This document shows, one piece after another, positions 54,588-63,968 of a stretch of 64,000 nt of DNA. Under the pieces are notes generated by a model. That model was not told the origin of the DNA and did not search any database. It worked only from the letters and a program-made list of their open reading frames with translations. Position numbers and translations under genes: made by a program. This stretch comes from Microbacterium sp. ACRRU (GTDB lineage Bacteria > Actinomycetota > Actinomycetes > Actinomycetales > Microbacteriaceae): NCBI RefSeq assembly GCF_022346945.1, contig NZ_JAKRNI010000001.1, positions 248,001-312,000 of the forward strand, in the 5' to 3' direction. How positions within the stretch are numbered: the stretch's first letter is position 1; each line of letters opens with the position of its first letter.

Positions 54588-57500
54588 ATGCACCTGAAGA
54601 GCGTCACGCTGAAGGGCTTCAAGTCCTTCGCGCAGTCGACGACGTTCGCGCTGGAACCCGGGGTCACATGCATCGTCGGCCCGAACGGGTCGGGCAAGTC
54701 CAACGTCGTCGACGCGCTGGCCTGGGTCATGGGGGAGCAGGGCGCGAAGACCCTCCGCGGCGGCAAGATGGAGGACGTCATCTTCGCGGGAACCTCCACG
54801 CGCGGTCCGCTCGGTCGCGCCGAGGTGCAGCTCACCATCGACAACTCCGACGGCGCGCTGCCCATCGAGTACAGCGAGGTGACGATCAGCCGCACCCTGT
54901 TCCGCACCGGTGCCAGCGAGTACGCGATCAACGGACAGACGTGCCGGCTCCTGGACGTGCAGGAGTTGCTCAGCGACTCCGGTCTCGGACGCGAGATGCA
55001 CGTGATCATCGGGCAGGGGCGCCTGGACAGCGTGCTGCAAGCGTCGGCGGAGGAGCGCCGTGGCTTCATCGAGGAGGCCGCGGGAATCCTCAAGCACCGT
55101 CGTCGCAAAGAGAAGACGGTCCGCAAGCTCGAGGCGATGGAAACCAACCTCACGCGGCTGAGCGACCTCGCGGGTGAGCTGCGTCGTCAGTTGAAGCCGC
55201 TCGGCAAGCAGGCGGAGATCGCCCGGGAAGCGGCGACGATCGCCGCGATCGTCCGAGACGCCAAGGCCCGTCTCTTCGCCGACGAACTCGTGCGACTCCG
55301 GCATGAGCTGCGAGACGCCGCCGCCGCCGAGAGCGAGCGACACACCGAGCGCCTCATGCTGCAGGATCAGGCGGACGGCATCCGGCGGAAGGTCGAACGC
55401 CTCGAGGAGGAACAGCGGTCGGAGGCGGTGGACCGGGCTCGACGGGTGGCCTTCTCGCTCGAGCAGGTGCAGGAACGGTTGCGGGGCCTGTACACGCTCG
55501 CCGGTCAGCGCCTCACCCTGCTCGCCGACGATGAGGGTGACGCGTCGACGGTGGCACCGACGGTGACCCAGGCCATGATCGACGACCTGCGCACCGAGAT
55601 CGACGAGATCGCGGCGGGCCTGGGTGATGCGCAGGATGCCGCGTCGGAGGAGGCCCGCGGCGTCGCGCGGGCACGGGCGGAGCTGGACGCTCTCGACGCC
55701 GACATCGCGGCGCAGAGCGCGCTCGTGTCGGAGCATGACATGAAGCTCACGGCGCTGCAGGGATCGGCTGACGCCGCGGCCTCCGGCCTCGCGGCGGTGC
55801 GCGCCGCGGTCGAACGGCAGCAGCGGGCGCTCGACGCGGCGCTCGAACGACGCGCCGAAGCGGAGGAGGCCCGCGCGGCGCTCGACCCCGACGTCACCCC
55901 GGAGGAGTCCACGGCCGAGCACGCTGCGGCCTACGAGCGCGCTCAGCGTGAGACCAACGACACCGAGACAGAGGTCGCGCAGCTGCGGGACCGCCTCCAC
56001 GCCGCCGAGCGTGAACGCGACGCGTTGACGGCGCAGACAGCCGCGCTCGGGCGCGCGCTCGACGTGCGCAACGCGGCGGCGGACCTCGTCGCGAGTGGGA
56101 CCGATGGCATCCGGGGTCTGGTCGGCGATGCCGTCAAGGTCACGTCCGGGTATGAGGCGGCGATCGCCGCGGCGCTGGGGTCACTCGCCGAGGGGCTTCT
56201 CGTGGAAGACGGCGCGGCGGCGTTCGCTGCCGCCCACGCGGCCCGCGACGGCGAACTCGGCGTCGTCGAGATCGCGATCGCCGATGCCCCCGATGCCGAC
56301 GGCGCCGCCGCGATCGACGGGGGAGTGCGTGCGGTCGACGTCGTCACAGCCCCGCCCGGGGTGCGGGGAATCCTGTCGGGCGTCGTCATCGTCGACGACA
56401 TGTCGTCGGCCGAGGCACTGCGCCCGGTCCTCGCGTCGGCTCAGCCGGGAACGGCCGTCGTCACGCGCGACGGAGCGGTCCTCACCGCGCGCACGCTGCG
56501 GGCCGGCTCGGGGTCGGGGCGTTCGCGTCTCGAGCTGGCGGCCGAGCGCGACGCAGCGGCGGAAAGGCTGTCGGAGATCTCGGGGGTCGCAGATTCCCTG
56601 CGGGAGGCCCTCTCGGAAGCTCAGGGGAAGCTCACCGCTGCCCGTGCGCGCACGAAGGAGACCCTCGCGACACTGCGCGCGCACGACGCCGCGCTGGCCG
56701 CGCACGCGGAGAAGCTCAATCGCGTGACCGTTCGGCACGAGGCGGCCGTCGCCGAGTGCGAGCGTCTCGCGGCGGGTCTTGTTCAGGCGCAGGCGGCGGT
56801 CGCCGACGCCGAAGAGACCGCACGCGTGGCCGACGAGGCCCTCGCCCGCGCGCGAGAGGCGCCCCGTCCGATGTTGGATGCGTCAGCGAGGGAGGGGATG
56901 CTCGCCGACCTCGAGACCGCGCGCGAGAGGGAGATGCGCGCGCGCCTCGACATCGAGACGCTCCGCGAGCGCGTGCGTGCCGGTGAGGTCCGCATCGTTC
57001 AGCTGGAGCAGCAGCGCGAGCGTGAGCGTGCCGCGGCGGCCGCCGCTGCGCGCCGAGCCGTCATCCGGCGGGCGCAGCGCGAAGTCGCGGCCGATGTCGC
57101 CGCGGCGCTGCCCGCGCTGCTGGATTCGGTCGACAGGTCGGTCAGCCAGGCGCGGGTCGAGCTCGCCGCGGCAGAGACGGCCCGTTCGGCCGTCACCGCT
57201 GATCTGAGCAAGGCCCGCGCCGAGGAAGCGGCGGTGCGCGATCGACTTGCTCGTCTCACCGAGAGCGTCCACGGACTCGAGCTGCAGATGCACGAGAAGA
57301 AGCTCCACGTCACGAGCCTGCTCGAACGCGTGCAGTCCGAGCTGTCGCTGGACGAAGACATCCTCGTCTCCGAGTATGGTCCCGACCAGGACGTTCCCCG
57401 CGCGGACGGCGAGGGCTCCGAGCCGTTCGACCGTTCAGCGCAGAAGCGCCGCCTGCAGGAGGCGGAGCGCAAACTCGCTCAGCTCGGGCGCGTGAACCCG

Positions 57501-58115
57501 CTCGCGCTGGAGGAGTTCGCCGCGCTCGAACAACGGCACGCCTTCCTGACCGAGCAGCTCGCCGATCTCCAGCAGACGCGGGCTGATCTGCAGACGATCA
57601 TCGCGGAACTCGACGAGCGCATGCAGACGATCTTCGTCGCCGCCTTCGAGGACACCCGCACGGCGTTCGGTGAGATCTTCCCGATCCTGTTCCCCGGTGG
57701 TGCCGGCAGCATTGCGCTGACCGACCCCGAGAACCCCCTCACCACGGGCATCGAGGTGGCCGTACGCCCGGTCGGCAAGAAGATCGAGCGGCTGTCGTTG
57801 CTCTCGGGCGGAGAGCGCTCGCTCGCGGCCGTCGCCTTCCTCACGGCGATCTTCACGGCACGGCCGAGTCCGTTCTACATCCTCGACGAGGTCGAGGCCG
57901 CTCTCGACGACGCCAACCTGGGCCGGCTCCTCGGGGTGTTCGAGAAGCTGCGCGAGAGCAGCCAGCTCATCGTCATCACGCACCAGAAGCGGACGATGGA
58001 GATCGCCGACGCGCTCTACGGCGTGTCGATGCGCCAGGACGGTGTCTCGGCGGTGGTGGGACAGCGCGTCGGCGACCGTGCCCGCACCGCGCCGGAACCG
58101 GCCCCCGTAAGCTGA
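54588..58115 (+). CDS. smc: Chromosome segregation protein SMC
   Basis: ATPase of the SMC-ScpAB condensin. 1175 residues: N-terminal head with Walker A GPNGSGKSN (31-39), coiled coil (about 165-500), hinge (about 500-630), second coiled coil, C-terminal head with signature LSGGERSLAAVAFLTAIF near residue 1073 and Walker B YILDEVEAALDDANLG. scpA and scpB are not here. ftsY starts 4 bases after the stop, as is typical in actinobacteria. Confidence 0.97.
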   Translation: MHLKSVTLKGFKSFAQSTTFALEPGVTCIVGPNGSGKSNVVDALAWVMGEQGAKTLRGGKMEDVIFAGTSTRGPLGRAEVQLTIDNSDGALPIEYSEVTISRTLFRTGASEYAINGQTCRLLDVQELLSDSGLGREMHVIIGQGRLDSVLQASAEERRGFIEEAAGILKHRRRKEKTVRKLEAMETNLTRLSDLAGELRRQLKPLGKQAEIAREAATIAAIVRDAKARLFADELVRLRHELRDAAAAESERHTERLMLQDQADGIRRKVERLEEEQRSEAVDRARRVAFSLEQVQERLRGLYTLAGQRLTLLADDEGDASTVAPTVTQAMIDDLRTEIDEIAAGLGDAQDAASEEARGVARARAELDALDADIAAQSALVSEHDMKLTALQGSADAAASGLAAVRAAVERQQRALDAALERRAEAEEARAALDPDVTPEESTAEHAAAYERAQRETNDTETEVAQLRDRLHAAERERDALTAQTAALGRALDVRNAAADLVASGTDGIRGLVGDAVKVTSGYEAAIAAALGSLAEGLLVEDGAAAFAAAHAARDGELGVVEIAIADAPDADGAAAIDGGVRAVDVVTAPPGVRGILSGVVIVDDMSSAEALRPVLASAQPGTAVVTRDGAVLTARTLRAGSGSGRSRLELAAERDAAAERLSEISGVADSLREALSEAQGKLTAARARTKETLATLRAHDAALAAHAEKLNRVTVRHEAAVAECERLAAGLVQAQAAVADAEETARVADEALARAREAPRPMLDASAREGMLADLETAREREMRARLDIETLRERVRAGEVRIVQLEQQRERERAAAAAAARRAVIRRAQREVAADVAAALPALLDSVDRSVSQARVELAAAETARSAVTADLSKARAEEAAVRDRLARLTESVHGLELQMHEKKLHVTSLLERVQSELSLDEDILVSEYGPDQDVPRADGEGSEPFDRSAQKRRLQEAERKLAQLGRVNPLALEEFAALEQRHAFLTEQLADLQQTRADLQTIIAELDERMQTIFVAAFEDTRTAFGEIFPILFPGGAGSIALTDPENPLTTGIEVAVRPVGKKIERLSLLSGGERSLAAVAFLTAIFTARPSPFYILDEVEAALDDANLGRLLGVFEKLRESSQLIVITHQKRTMEIADALYGVSMRQDGVSAVVGQRVGDRARTAPEPAPVS
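58108..58113 (+). promoter_or_regulatory. -10 box of ftsY inside the 3' end of smc, leaderless spacing
   Basis: TAAGCT overlaps the last codons of smc and ends 6 bases before the ftsY ATG. Allows ftsY expression independent of smc. Confidence 0.5.
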
Positions 58116-58119
58116 GGGA

Positions 58120-58992
58120 ATGGCTGAGAACTCCTGGTCGCTCGGCCGCGCGCTGCGCGGGCTGTTCGTCAAACCCACGATCGACGAGACCACGTGGGAC
58201 GACCTCGAGACGGCGCTGCTGACCGCCGACTTCGGCCCCGACGTCACCGAGCGGCTCATCGACGAGTTGCGCGAGAAGGTCGAGCGCTACCGCACCACGG
58301 ACCCGCGCGACCTGCAGCGCATGCTGCGCGAGACGCTCGAGGAGCATTTCGCCAAGTTCGACACGACGCTGCGCCTCACCGAGCGTCCCGCGGTAGTTCT
58401 CGTCGTGGGCGTGAACGGCGTCGGCAAGACCACGACGATCGGCAAGTTCGCCAAGTTCCTGCAGCGGTACGGACGTTCCGTCGTGGTCGGTGCGGCCGAC
58501 ACGTTCCGCGCGGCCGCCGTCGACCAGCTGGCGACCTGGGCCGAGCGTGGGGGAGCCACGATCGTGCGCCCGCAGCACGAGGGTCAGGATCCGGCATCCG
58601 TCGCCTTCCAGACCGTCGCGCACGCGAAGGAGACGGGAACCGAGATCGTGCTCGTCGACACCGCGGGCCGCCTGCACACCAAGGGCGGTCTGATGGACGA
58701 GCTCGGCAAGATCAAGCGCGTGATCGAGAAGCAGGCGCCCATCAGCGAGGTGCTTCTCGTTCTGGACGCCACCACGGGGCAGAACGGCCTCATGCAGGCC
58801 CAGGCCTTCCTCGACAGCGCCGGCGTCACGGGCCTCGTGCTCACCAAACTCGACGGCTCGGCCAAGGGCGGATTCGTGTTGGCGGTTCAGGAGCGCACCG
58901 GTATCCCGGTGAAGCTCCTGGGGCAGGGCGAGGGGATCGGCGACCTCACGGGCTTCACGCCGCACGTGTTCGCCGCGTCGCTGGTGGACTGA
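58120..58992 (+). CDS. ftsY: Signal recognition particle receptor FtsY
   Basis: GTPase docking SRP-ribosome complexes to the membrane. 290 residues, with a short N domain (1-85) and the G domain: G1 GVNGVGKTTT (97-106), DTFRAAAVDQL, DTAGRLHTK (G3) and TKLDGSAKGG (G4 onward). It lacks the long acidic A domain of E. coli FtsY, as is common in Gram-positives. Its partner Ffh is in the same window at 62.4 kb. Confidence 0.95.
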   Translation: MAENSWSLGRALRGLFVKPTIDETTWDDLETALLTADFGPDVTERLIDELREKVERYRTTDPRDLQRMLRETLEEHFAKFDTTLRLTERPAVVLVVGVNGVGKTTTIGKFAKFLQRYGRSVVVGAADTFRAAAVDQLATWAERGGATIVRPQHEGQDPASVAFQTVAHAKETGTEIVLVDTAGRLHTKGGLMDELGKIKRVIEKQAPISEVLLVLDATTGQNGLMQAQAFLDSAGVTGLVLTKLDGSAKGGFVLAVQERTGIPVKLLGQGEGIGDLTGFTPHVFAASLVD

Positions 58993-59062
58993 CCCCATAC
59001 CGCATGCGTCGCGGCGGGCGGGTCGCCTTCCGCGATACCGGTCGGGCTGGTTTCATGGGGGA

Positions 59063-59563
59063 ATGGCGATCGAGCACGACTTCTTCGGACTCCTCGAGTC
59101 AGGGCCCGACGGGTCGATCTTCTGGTCAGAGAACGTGGAGTTCGGCGATCAGAGTGTCACCGTCGACCTCACGGCGCCCGATCAGGACGACGTGTCCGTC
59201 GACGCGCTCGACGTCGCCGCAGCGATGATCTCGTCACTGGAGGCCATCGACCTCGCCGCGCGCAACGCCATGGTGAACGAGCTGGACGACCGCACGAGCG
59301 AGGTGACGGAGTACATCCTCCAGCAGCAGGCGACCCTGGGCGATGAGTTGGAGGATCTGCTCGTCGACCCCTCCGGCGACACCCACATCGACGTGATCAA
59401 GTCGCTGCAGCTCATGAGCATGACGATCCTCGCCGATGAGCACGGGGGAGCCGACCCGTTCGCCGTCCTCGAGTACGCGCTCGATCCGGACGCCACGGAC
59501 GACGTGCTGCTGGTCAATCTCGCGTCCGACGGACAGGTGCAGTCGGTCACGAGCGCCGACTGA
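59063..59563 (+). CDS. Conserved hypothetical protein, DUF2004-like
   Basis: 166-residue acidic cytoplasmic protein without signal or membrane segment. It opens with HDFFGLLESGPDGSIFWSE and contains an alpha-helical middle with LLVDPSGDTHIDVIKSLQL. This resembles DUF2004-type proteins, of unknown function; I hold that assignment loosely. It ends 1 base before the next gene's start, so the two are likely co-translated. Confidence 0.75.
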   Translation: MAIEHDFFGLLESGPDGSIFWSENVEFGDQSVTVDLTAPDQDDVSVDALDVAAAMISSLEAIDLAARNAMVNELDDRTSEVTEYILQQQATLGDELEDLLVDPSGDTHIDVIKSLQLMSMTILADEHGGADPFAVLEYALDPDATDDVLLVNLASDGQVQSVTSAD

Positions 59564-59564
59564 C

Positions 59565-59993
59565 GTGCAGACCTTCCTTCCCTTCCCCTCGTTCGTCGAT
59601 TCGGCTCGCGCCCTCGACAGCCGCCGCCTCGGCAGACAGCGCGTCGAGACGTTTCAGCTGCTGAGGGCTCTCACGGTGCCGGACCACGGATGGCGTCATC
59701 ATCCCGCGGCCAAGATGTGGGACGGGCACCTGCCCGCTCTGGTGTCGTACGGGCTGGTGATGACGGATGAATGGGTGGCGCAGGGCCGCGCCGACACCGT
59801 GCGCGAGAAGATCCGCGTGTTCGCCCCGGAGGTCGACGGGATGCCGCAGGATGCCCTGGAGCTGCCGCCGTGGCTCGGCGACGAGGCGTTCCACCTCGCG
59901 CACCGCTCCAATCTCGTCCGCAAGGACGCGGAGTTCTACCGTCTGCGCTTCGGCGACGTGCCGGACGACCTGCCCTACATCTGGCCGGTCTGA
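59565..59993 (+). CDS. Pyrimidine dimer DNA glycosylase-like protein (MSMEG_6728 family)
   Basis: 142 residues. FLPFPSFVDSARALDSRRLG, QRVETFQLLRAL and HHPAAKMWDGHLPALVSYG are characteristic of the actinobacterial MSMEG_6728 family, related to the T4 endonuclease V-type Pyr_excise domain. Endonuclease V uses an N-terminal Thr; here translation begins V(M)-Gln-Thr, leaving Thr at position 3, so catalysis would need N-terminal trimming or a different mechanism. Convergent with lipA, 1-base gap. DNA repair role is inference from the family. Confidence 0.8.
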   Translation: MQTFLPFPSFVDSARALDSRRLGRQRVETFQLLRALTVPDHGWRHHPAAKMWDGHLPALVSYGLVMTDEWVAQGRADTVREKIRVFAPEVDGMPQDALELPPWLGDEAFHLAHRSNLVRKDAEFYRLRFGDVPDDLPYIWPV

Positions 59994-59994
59994 G

Positions 59995-61029
59995 TCAGAC
60001 CGCCTGGGCGAACCCGGCGTCGGCCGCGGCGATGTCCTTGGCCAGGTGGGCCAGGTGCGGGGGGATGTCGCGTCCCTTCGACATCATCGACTGCGCCCAC
60101 AGGCGTCCGGCGCGGTAGGACGAGCGCACGAGCGGCCCCGCGAGAACACCGAGGAATCCGATGCGCTCCGCCTCCTCCTTGAACTCCACGAACTCCGCGG
60201 GCTTGACCCAGCGCTGCACGGGCAGGTGCCGCGGGCTCGGACGAAGGTACTGGGTGATCGTGATGATGTCGGTACCGGCTTCACGCAGATCCTGCAGTGC
60301 CTGAACGACTTCCTCCGGCTCCTCGCCCATGCCGAGGATGAGGTTCGACTTCGTGATGAGTCCCGCGTCGCGTGCGGCCGTGAGGACGCCGAGCGAACGC
60401 TCGTACCGGAAGGCGGGACGGATGCGCTTGAAGATGCGCGGGACGGTCTCGACGTTGTGCGCGAACACCTCGGGCCGCGACGAGAAGACCTCCTCCAGCA
60501 GGCTCGGGTTGCCGGAGAAGTCCGTCGCGAGGATCTCCACTCCGGTGCCGGGGTTGTCCGCATGGATGCGGCGCACCGTCTCGGCGTGCAGCCACGCGCC
60601 CTCGTCGGGGAGGTCGTCTCGCGCGACGCCGGTCACCGTGGCGTATCGCAGCTGCATGCGGGACACGCTCTCGGCGACGCGGCGCGGTTCGTCGCGGTCG
60701 TAGTCGGCGGGCTTGCCCGTGTCGATCTGGCAGAAGTCGCAGCGCCGCGTGCACTGGGAACCGCCGATGAGGAACGTCGCCTCGCGATCCTCCCAGCACT
60801 CGAAGATGTTGGGGCAGCCGGCCTCCTGGCAGACCGTGTGCAGTTCCTCGGTCTTCACGAGGTTCTGCAACGCGGTGTACTCGGGCCCGAGGCGTGCCTT
60901 GGTCTTGATCCATTCGGGCTTGCGCTCGATGGGGGTCTGCGCGTTGCGGACCTCGAGGCGCAGCAGCTTCCGACCACCCGGGGCGGTGGATGCCGAACCA
61001 CCGGTGTTGCCGCTCCCGCACGCGCTCAC
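59995..61029 (-). CDS. lipA: Lipoyl synthase
   Basis: Radical-SAM enzyme inserting two sulfurs into octanoyl groups to form lipoate on carrier domains. 344 residues. The auxiliary [4Fe-4S] cluster ligands are Cys67, Cys72 and Cys78 ([12 protein letters not shown]) and the SAM cluster is Cys93-X3-Cys97-X2-Cys100 (CTRRCDFC). The first 20 residues are a Gly/Ser-rich extension. The GTG start at 61029 overlaps the lipB stop by 4 bases, and the far longer open frame upstream is a lipB shadow. Followed by a 1-base convergent gap to the glycosylase-like gene. Confidence 0.96.
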   Translation of the reverse strand: MSACGSGNTGGSASTAPGGRKLLRLEVRNAQTPIERKPEWIKTKARLGPEYTALQNLVKTEELHTVCQEAGCPNIFECWEDREATFLIGGSQCTRRCDFCQIDTGKPADYDRDEPRRVAESVSRMQLRYATVTGVARDDLPDEGAWLHAETVRRIHADNPGTGVEILATDFSGNPSLLEEVFSSRPEVFAHNVETVPRIFKRIRPAFRYERSLGVLTAARDAGLITKSNLILGMGEEPEEVVQALQDLREAGTDIITITQYLRPSPRHLPVQRWVKPAEFVEFKEEAERIGFLGVLAGPLVRSSYRAGRLWAQSMMSKGRDIPPHLAHLAKDIAAADAGFAQAV

Positions 61030-61664
61030 GCCGCGACCGCCGTGTACTCGGCGCGGAAGGCGTTCTCGACGCTGGCGACGATGTCGGCGGGGGAGACGTC
61101 GGCACCGACGACCTCGCTCACCGTCGTGACACCGGCATCCGTGATCCCGCAGGGGACGATGCCTCGGAATCCGGCCAGGGAGTTGTCGCAGTTGACTGCG
61201 AACCCGTGCATGGTGACACCTTTCTCGACGCGCACGCCGATCGCCGCGACTTTGTCGACACCCAGTGGTCGGCGTACCCATACGCCGCTGCGGCCGTCGA
61301 CGCGGAGGCCCTCGACGCCGTGCGCGGCGAGGGCGGAGATGAGCAGGGACTCGAGGCGGCGGACGTGGGCCACGACGTCCATCGGCTCGGGGAGGCGCAC
61401 GATCGGGTAGCCCACGAGCTGGCCGGGGCCGTGCCAGGTGATCTTCCCCCCGCGATCGACATCGACCACCGGCGTGCCGTCGGTCGGGCGCTCGTGAGCC
61501 TCGGTGCGCTTGCCGGCGGTGTAGACGCTCTCGTGCTCGAGGAGGAGCAACGTGTCGCGTCGGGCGCCGGCCACCACGTCGGCGTGCACCGCGCGCTGCA
61601 GCGCCCACCCGTCGAGGTAGGGCACGTAGTCGGGGGCGAGCCCCACGTGCTGAATGTCGAGCAT
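61026..61664 (-). CDS. lipB: Octanoyl-[ACP]:protein N-octanoyltransferase
   Basis: Transfers octanoate from ACP to lipoyl domains, the step before LipA. 212 residues from the ATG at 61664, preceded by GGGAG. Family residues: [35 protein letters not shown], the catalytic lysine in [11 protein letters not shown] and Cys in VNCDNSL. An alternative start at 61703 would place the operator inside the gene and lacks a site. lipB-lipA form one operon; the TetR gene on the opposite strand shares the regulatory gap. Confidence 0.95.
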   Translation of the reverse strand: MLDIQHVGLAPDYVPYLDGWALQRAVHADVVAGARRDTLLLLEHESVYTAGKRTEAHERPTDGTPVVDVDRGGKITWHGPGQLVGYPIVRLPEPMDVVAHVRRLESLLISALAAHGVEGLRVDGRSGVWVRRPLGVDKVAAIGVRVEKGVTMHGFAVNCDNSLAGFRGIVPCGITDAGVTTVSEVVGADVSPADIVASVENAFRAEYTAVAA

Positions 61665-61677
61665 CGCCGCTCCCGCC

Positions 61678-61698
61678 TTGTTGGATTGCGTCCAACAA
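61678..61698. promoter_or_regulatory. Perfect inverted-repeat operator between lipB and tetR
   Basis: TTGTTGGA-N5-TCCAACAA, 8 bp arms. On the minus strand its end coincides with TATTGT, a plausible lipB -10 box, so a bound regulator would block lipBA. Likely the binding site of the divergent TetR protein. Confidence 0.75.
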
Positions 61699-61717
61699 TA
61701 CACGGTGGCACGCGTTC

Positions 61718-61723
61718 TAGGCT
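61718..61723 (+). promoter_or_regulatory. -10 box of the 61730 tetR gene, leaderless spacing
   Basis: TAGGCT ends 6 bases before the ATG at 61730. Confidence 0.6.
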
Positions 61724-61729
61724 GTCTGC

Positions 61730-62275
61730 ATGGCCACCGAATCTCGCAGCGGTCGCCCTCGCGCCTCGTCCCGCGAGGTGCTCTCCGAGGCGGCGTGCGA
61801 GCTGTTCCTGGAGCAGGGATACGACGCCACGTCCGTCTCCGACATCACGCGGCGCGCCGGGGTCAGCCGGTCGAGCTTCTTCAACTACTTCTCGGCCAAG
61901 AGCGATGTCCTGTGGTCGGGCTTCGACGCGCGGGTCGACGCGGCGGTCGCCGAGCTGCGCGACGGCGGGGCGATCGACGCGGTGCTGTGCGGCATCGGCG
62001 ACGGGCTCGCGCCGGACGCCCTCGCCCTCGCGATCGTCAACGCGGATGCCATGGGTATCGCCGCCGAACTGGACCGCGACCGTGCCATCCGGCAGTTCCG
62101 CCTGCAGCGGGAGGCCGCCGCACGTCTGGTGCGCGACGGCGCCGAGCCTCTCGCGGCCCAGGTCCGCGCCGGGGCGTTGTCGGCCGCCGTGCTCGCCGCG
62201 GTCTGGGCCTGGGCCGACCACACCGCCGGTCGTTCGCTGACCCAGACGCTGTCGGAGGCCCTGTCCGCGGCGTGA
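61730..62275 (+). CDS. TetR-family regulator divergent from lipBA
   Basis: 181 residues. N-terminal HTH (about 10-55): LFLEQGYDATSVSDITRRAG and VSRSSFFNYFSAKSDVLW. The C-terminal domain is Ala/Leu-rich and gives no ligand hint. Its 66 bp gap to lipB contains a perfect 8+8 bp palindrome over the lipB promoter, so it may regulate lipoate synthesis, a linkage I cannot confirm from known systems. The stop is followed by 148 bp before ffh. Confidence 0.85.
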   Translation: MATESRSGRPRASSREVLSEAACELFLEQGYDATSVSDITRRAGVSRSSFFNYFSAKSDVLWSGFDARVDAAVAELRDGGAIDAVLCGIGDGLAPDALALAIVNADAMGIAAELDRDRAIRQFRLQREAAARLVRDGAEPLAAQVRAGALSAAVLAAVWAWADHTAGRSLTQTLSEALSAA

Positions 62276-62408
62276 GGGGGCGTCATCCGCTGTTCCCGTT
62301 GACCGCACACCCTCCGCCCCGCCGACCGGGGAGGGTCGAGGTCCGCCGGATCGCGGGGGTCACGCGACGGCCCCGACCGGCGCGGCGGCGTCCCGCGTCG
62401 GCTCCGCG

Positions 62409-62414
62409 TAAACT
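62409..62414 (+). promoter_or_regulatory. -10 box of ffh
   Basis: TAAACT ends 9 bases before the ATG at 62424, slightly more than the usual leaderless spacing. No Shine-Dalgarno is visible between. Confidence 0.45.
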
Positions 62415-62423
62415 CTTCCCATC

Positions 62424-63968
62424 ATGGCGACTTTCGGCACCCTCTCCGACCGGCTCACAGAGACCTTCCGCAATCTGCGCAAGAAGGGGCAGCTGACCCC
62501 CGCTGACGTCGACGGGACGGTCCGAGAGATCCGGCGTGCCCTGCTCGACGCCGACGTCGCGCTGCCGGTGGTGAAGGAGTTCACGCAGTCGGTGCGCGAG
62601 CGCGCCCTCGGCGACGAGGTCAACCGCGCCCTCAACCCGGCGCAGCAGGTCGTCCAGATCGTCAACGACGAGCTCATCGGCATCCTGGGCGGACAGCAGC
62701 GTCGCCTGCAGTTCGCCAAGAACCCGCCGACGGTCATCATGCTCGCGGGCCTCCAGGGGTCGGGCAAGACCACGTTCGCGGGCAAGCTCGCCAAGATGCT
62801 CGAGAAGGACGGCCACACGCCGCTCCTCGTCGCCTGCGACCTCCAGCGTCCGAACGCCGTGAACCAGCTGCAGGTCGTCGCCGAGCGCGCCGGCGCCGCG
62901 ATCTACGCCCCCGAGCCCGGCAACGGCGTGGGCGACCCGGTCAAGGTCGCTCGCGACGGCGTCGCGTACGCCACGCGCCAGCAGCACGACATCGTCATCA
63001 TCGACACCGCCGGCCGTCTCGGCGTCGACGCCGAGCTCATGAAGCAGGCCTCCGACATCCGTAAGGCGACGCAGCCCGACGAGGTGCTCTTCGTCATCGA
63101 CGCGATGATCGGTCAGGATGCCGTGAACACGGCGAAGGCGTTCCAGGACGGCGTCGACTTCACCGGCGTCGTGCTGTCCAAGCTCGACGGCGATGCCCGC
63201 GGTGGCGCGGCGCTGTCGGTCGCCTCGGTCACGGGCCGGCCCATCATCTTCGCGTCCACCGGCGAGGGGCTGGACGACGTCGAGCCGTTCCACCCCGACC
63301 GCATGGCATCCCGCATCCTCGACCTCGGTGACATCCTCACCCTGATCGAGCAGGCGCAGCAGGCGTTCGACGAGGCCGAGGCGATGAAGGTCGCCGAGAA
63401 GCTCGCGACCGAGACCTTCACGCTCGAGGACTTCCTCGAGCAGATGCAGCAGATGAAGAAGATGGGCTCCATGAAGAAGATGCTCGGGATGCTCCCGGGC
63501 ATGGGGTCCATGAAGCAGCAGCTCGAGGACTTCGACGAGCGCGAGATCGACCGCACCGAGGCCATCATCCGCTCGATGACTCTGGCCGAGCGACGCAACC
63601 CCAAGATCCTCAACGGCTCGCGGCGTCTGCGCATCGCGCGCGGTTCGGGCATGACCGTGACCGACGTCAACCAGCTCGTGCAGCGCTTCGAACAGGCCGC
63701 CAAGATGATGAAGACCGTCGCACGGGGCGGTGTGCCCAACATCCCCGGCATGGGTCCGGTGGGGGGCAAGCCCGGCGCCTCGTCGAAGCGCGGCAAGCAG
63801 CAGAAGGCGAAGGGCTCGCGCTCGGGCAACCCCGCCAAGCGTGCCGCCGAGAACGCCGGGGTGGCCGCGGCCGCTCCCGCCACGGGGTCGGGCTTCGGTC
63901 TCGGCGGTCAGAAGGCGCCGAGCGAGGCCGACCTCGCGGAGCTGCAGAAGCTGCTCGGACGGGGCTGA
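62424..63968 (+). CDS. ffh: Signal recognition particle protein Ffh
   Basis: GTPase core of the SRP that recognises signal sequences and delivers ribosomes to FtsY. 514 residues: N domain (1-95), G domain with G1 LAGLQGSGKTTF (108-119), DTAGRLGVD and SKLDGDARGG, then the Met-rich M domain (about 330-435) with clusters MQQMKKMGSMKKMLGML that bind signal peptides and 4.5S RNA (region RRLRIARGSGMTVTDV). A Lys/Ala/Gly-rich tail follows. Standard actinobacterial length. Confidence 0.97.
   Translation: MATFGTLSDRLTETFRNLRKKGQLTPADVDGTVREIRRALLDADVALPVVKEFTQSVRERALGDEVNRALNPAQQVVQIVNDELIGILGGQQRRLQFAKNPPTVIMLAGLQGSGKTTFAGKLAKMLEKDGHTPLLVACDLQRPNAVNQLQVVAERAGAAIYAPEPGNGVGDPVKVARDGVAYATRQQHDIVIIDTAGRLGVDAELMKQASDIRKATQPDEVLFVIDAMIGQDAVNTAKAFQDGVDFTGVVLSKLDGDARGGAALSVASVTGRPIIFASTGEGLDDVEPFHPDRMASRILDLGDILTLIEQAQQAFDEAEAMKVAEKLATETFTLEDFLEQMQQMKKMGSMKKMLGMLPGMGSMKQQLEDFDEREIDRTEAIIRSMTLAERRNPKILNGSRRLRIARGSGMTVTDVNQLVQRFEQAAKMMKTVARGGVPNIPGMGPVGGKPGASSKRGKQQKAKGSRSGNPAKRAAENAGVAAAAPATGSGFGLGGQKAPSEADLAELQKLLGRG

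Noticed and set aside
59995-61698. 567-residue frame joining lipA with an Arg-rich N-terminal part
   Set aside because: The N-terminal half is the shadow of lipB; the LipA homology starts after the GTG at 61029.
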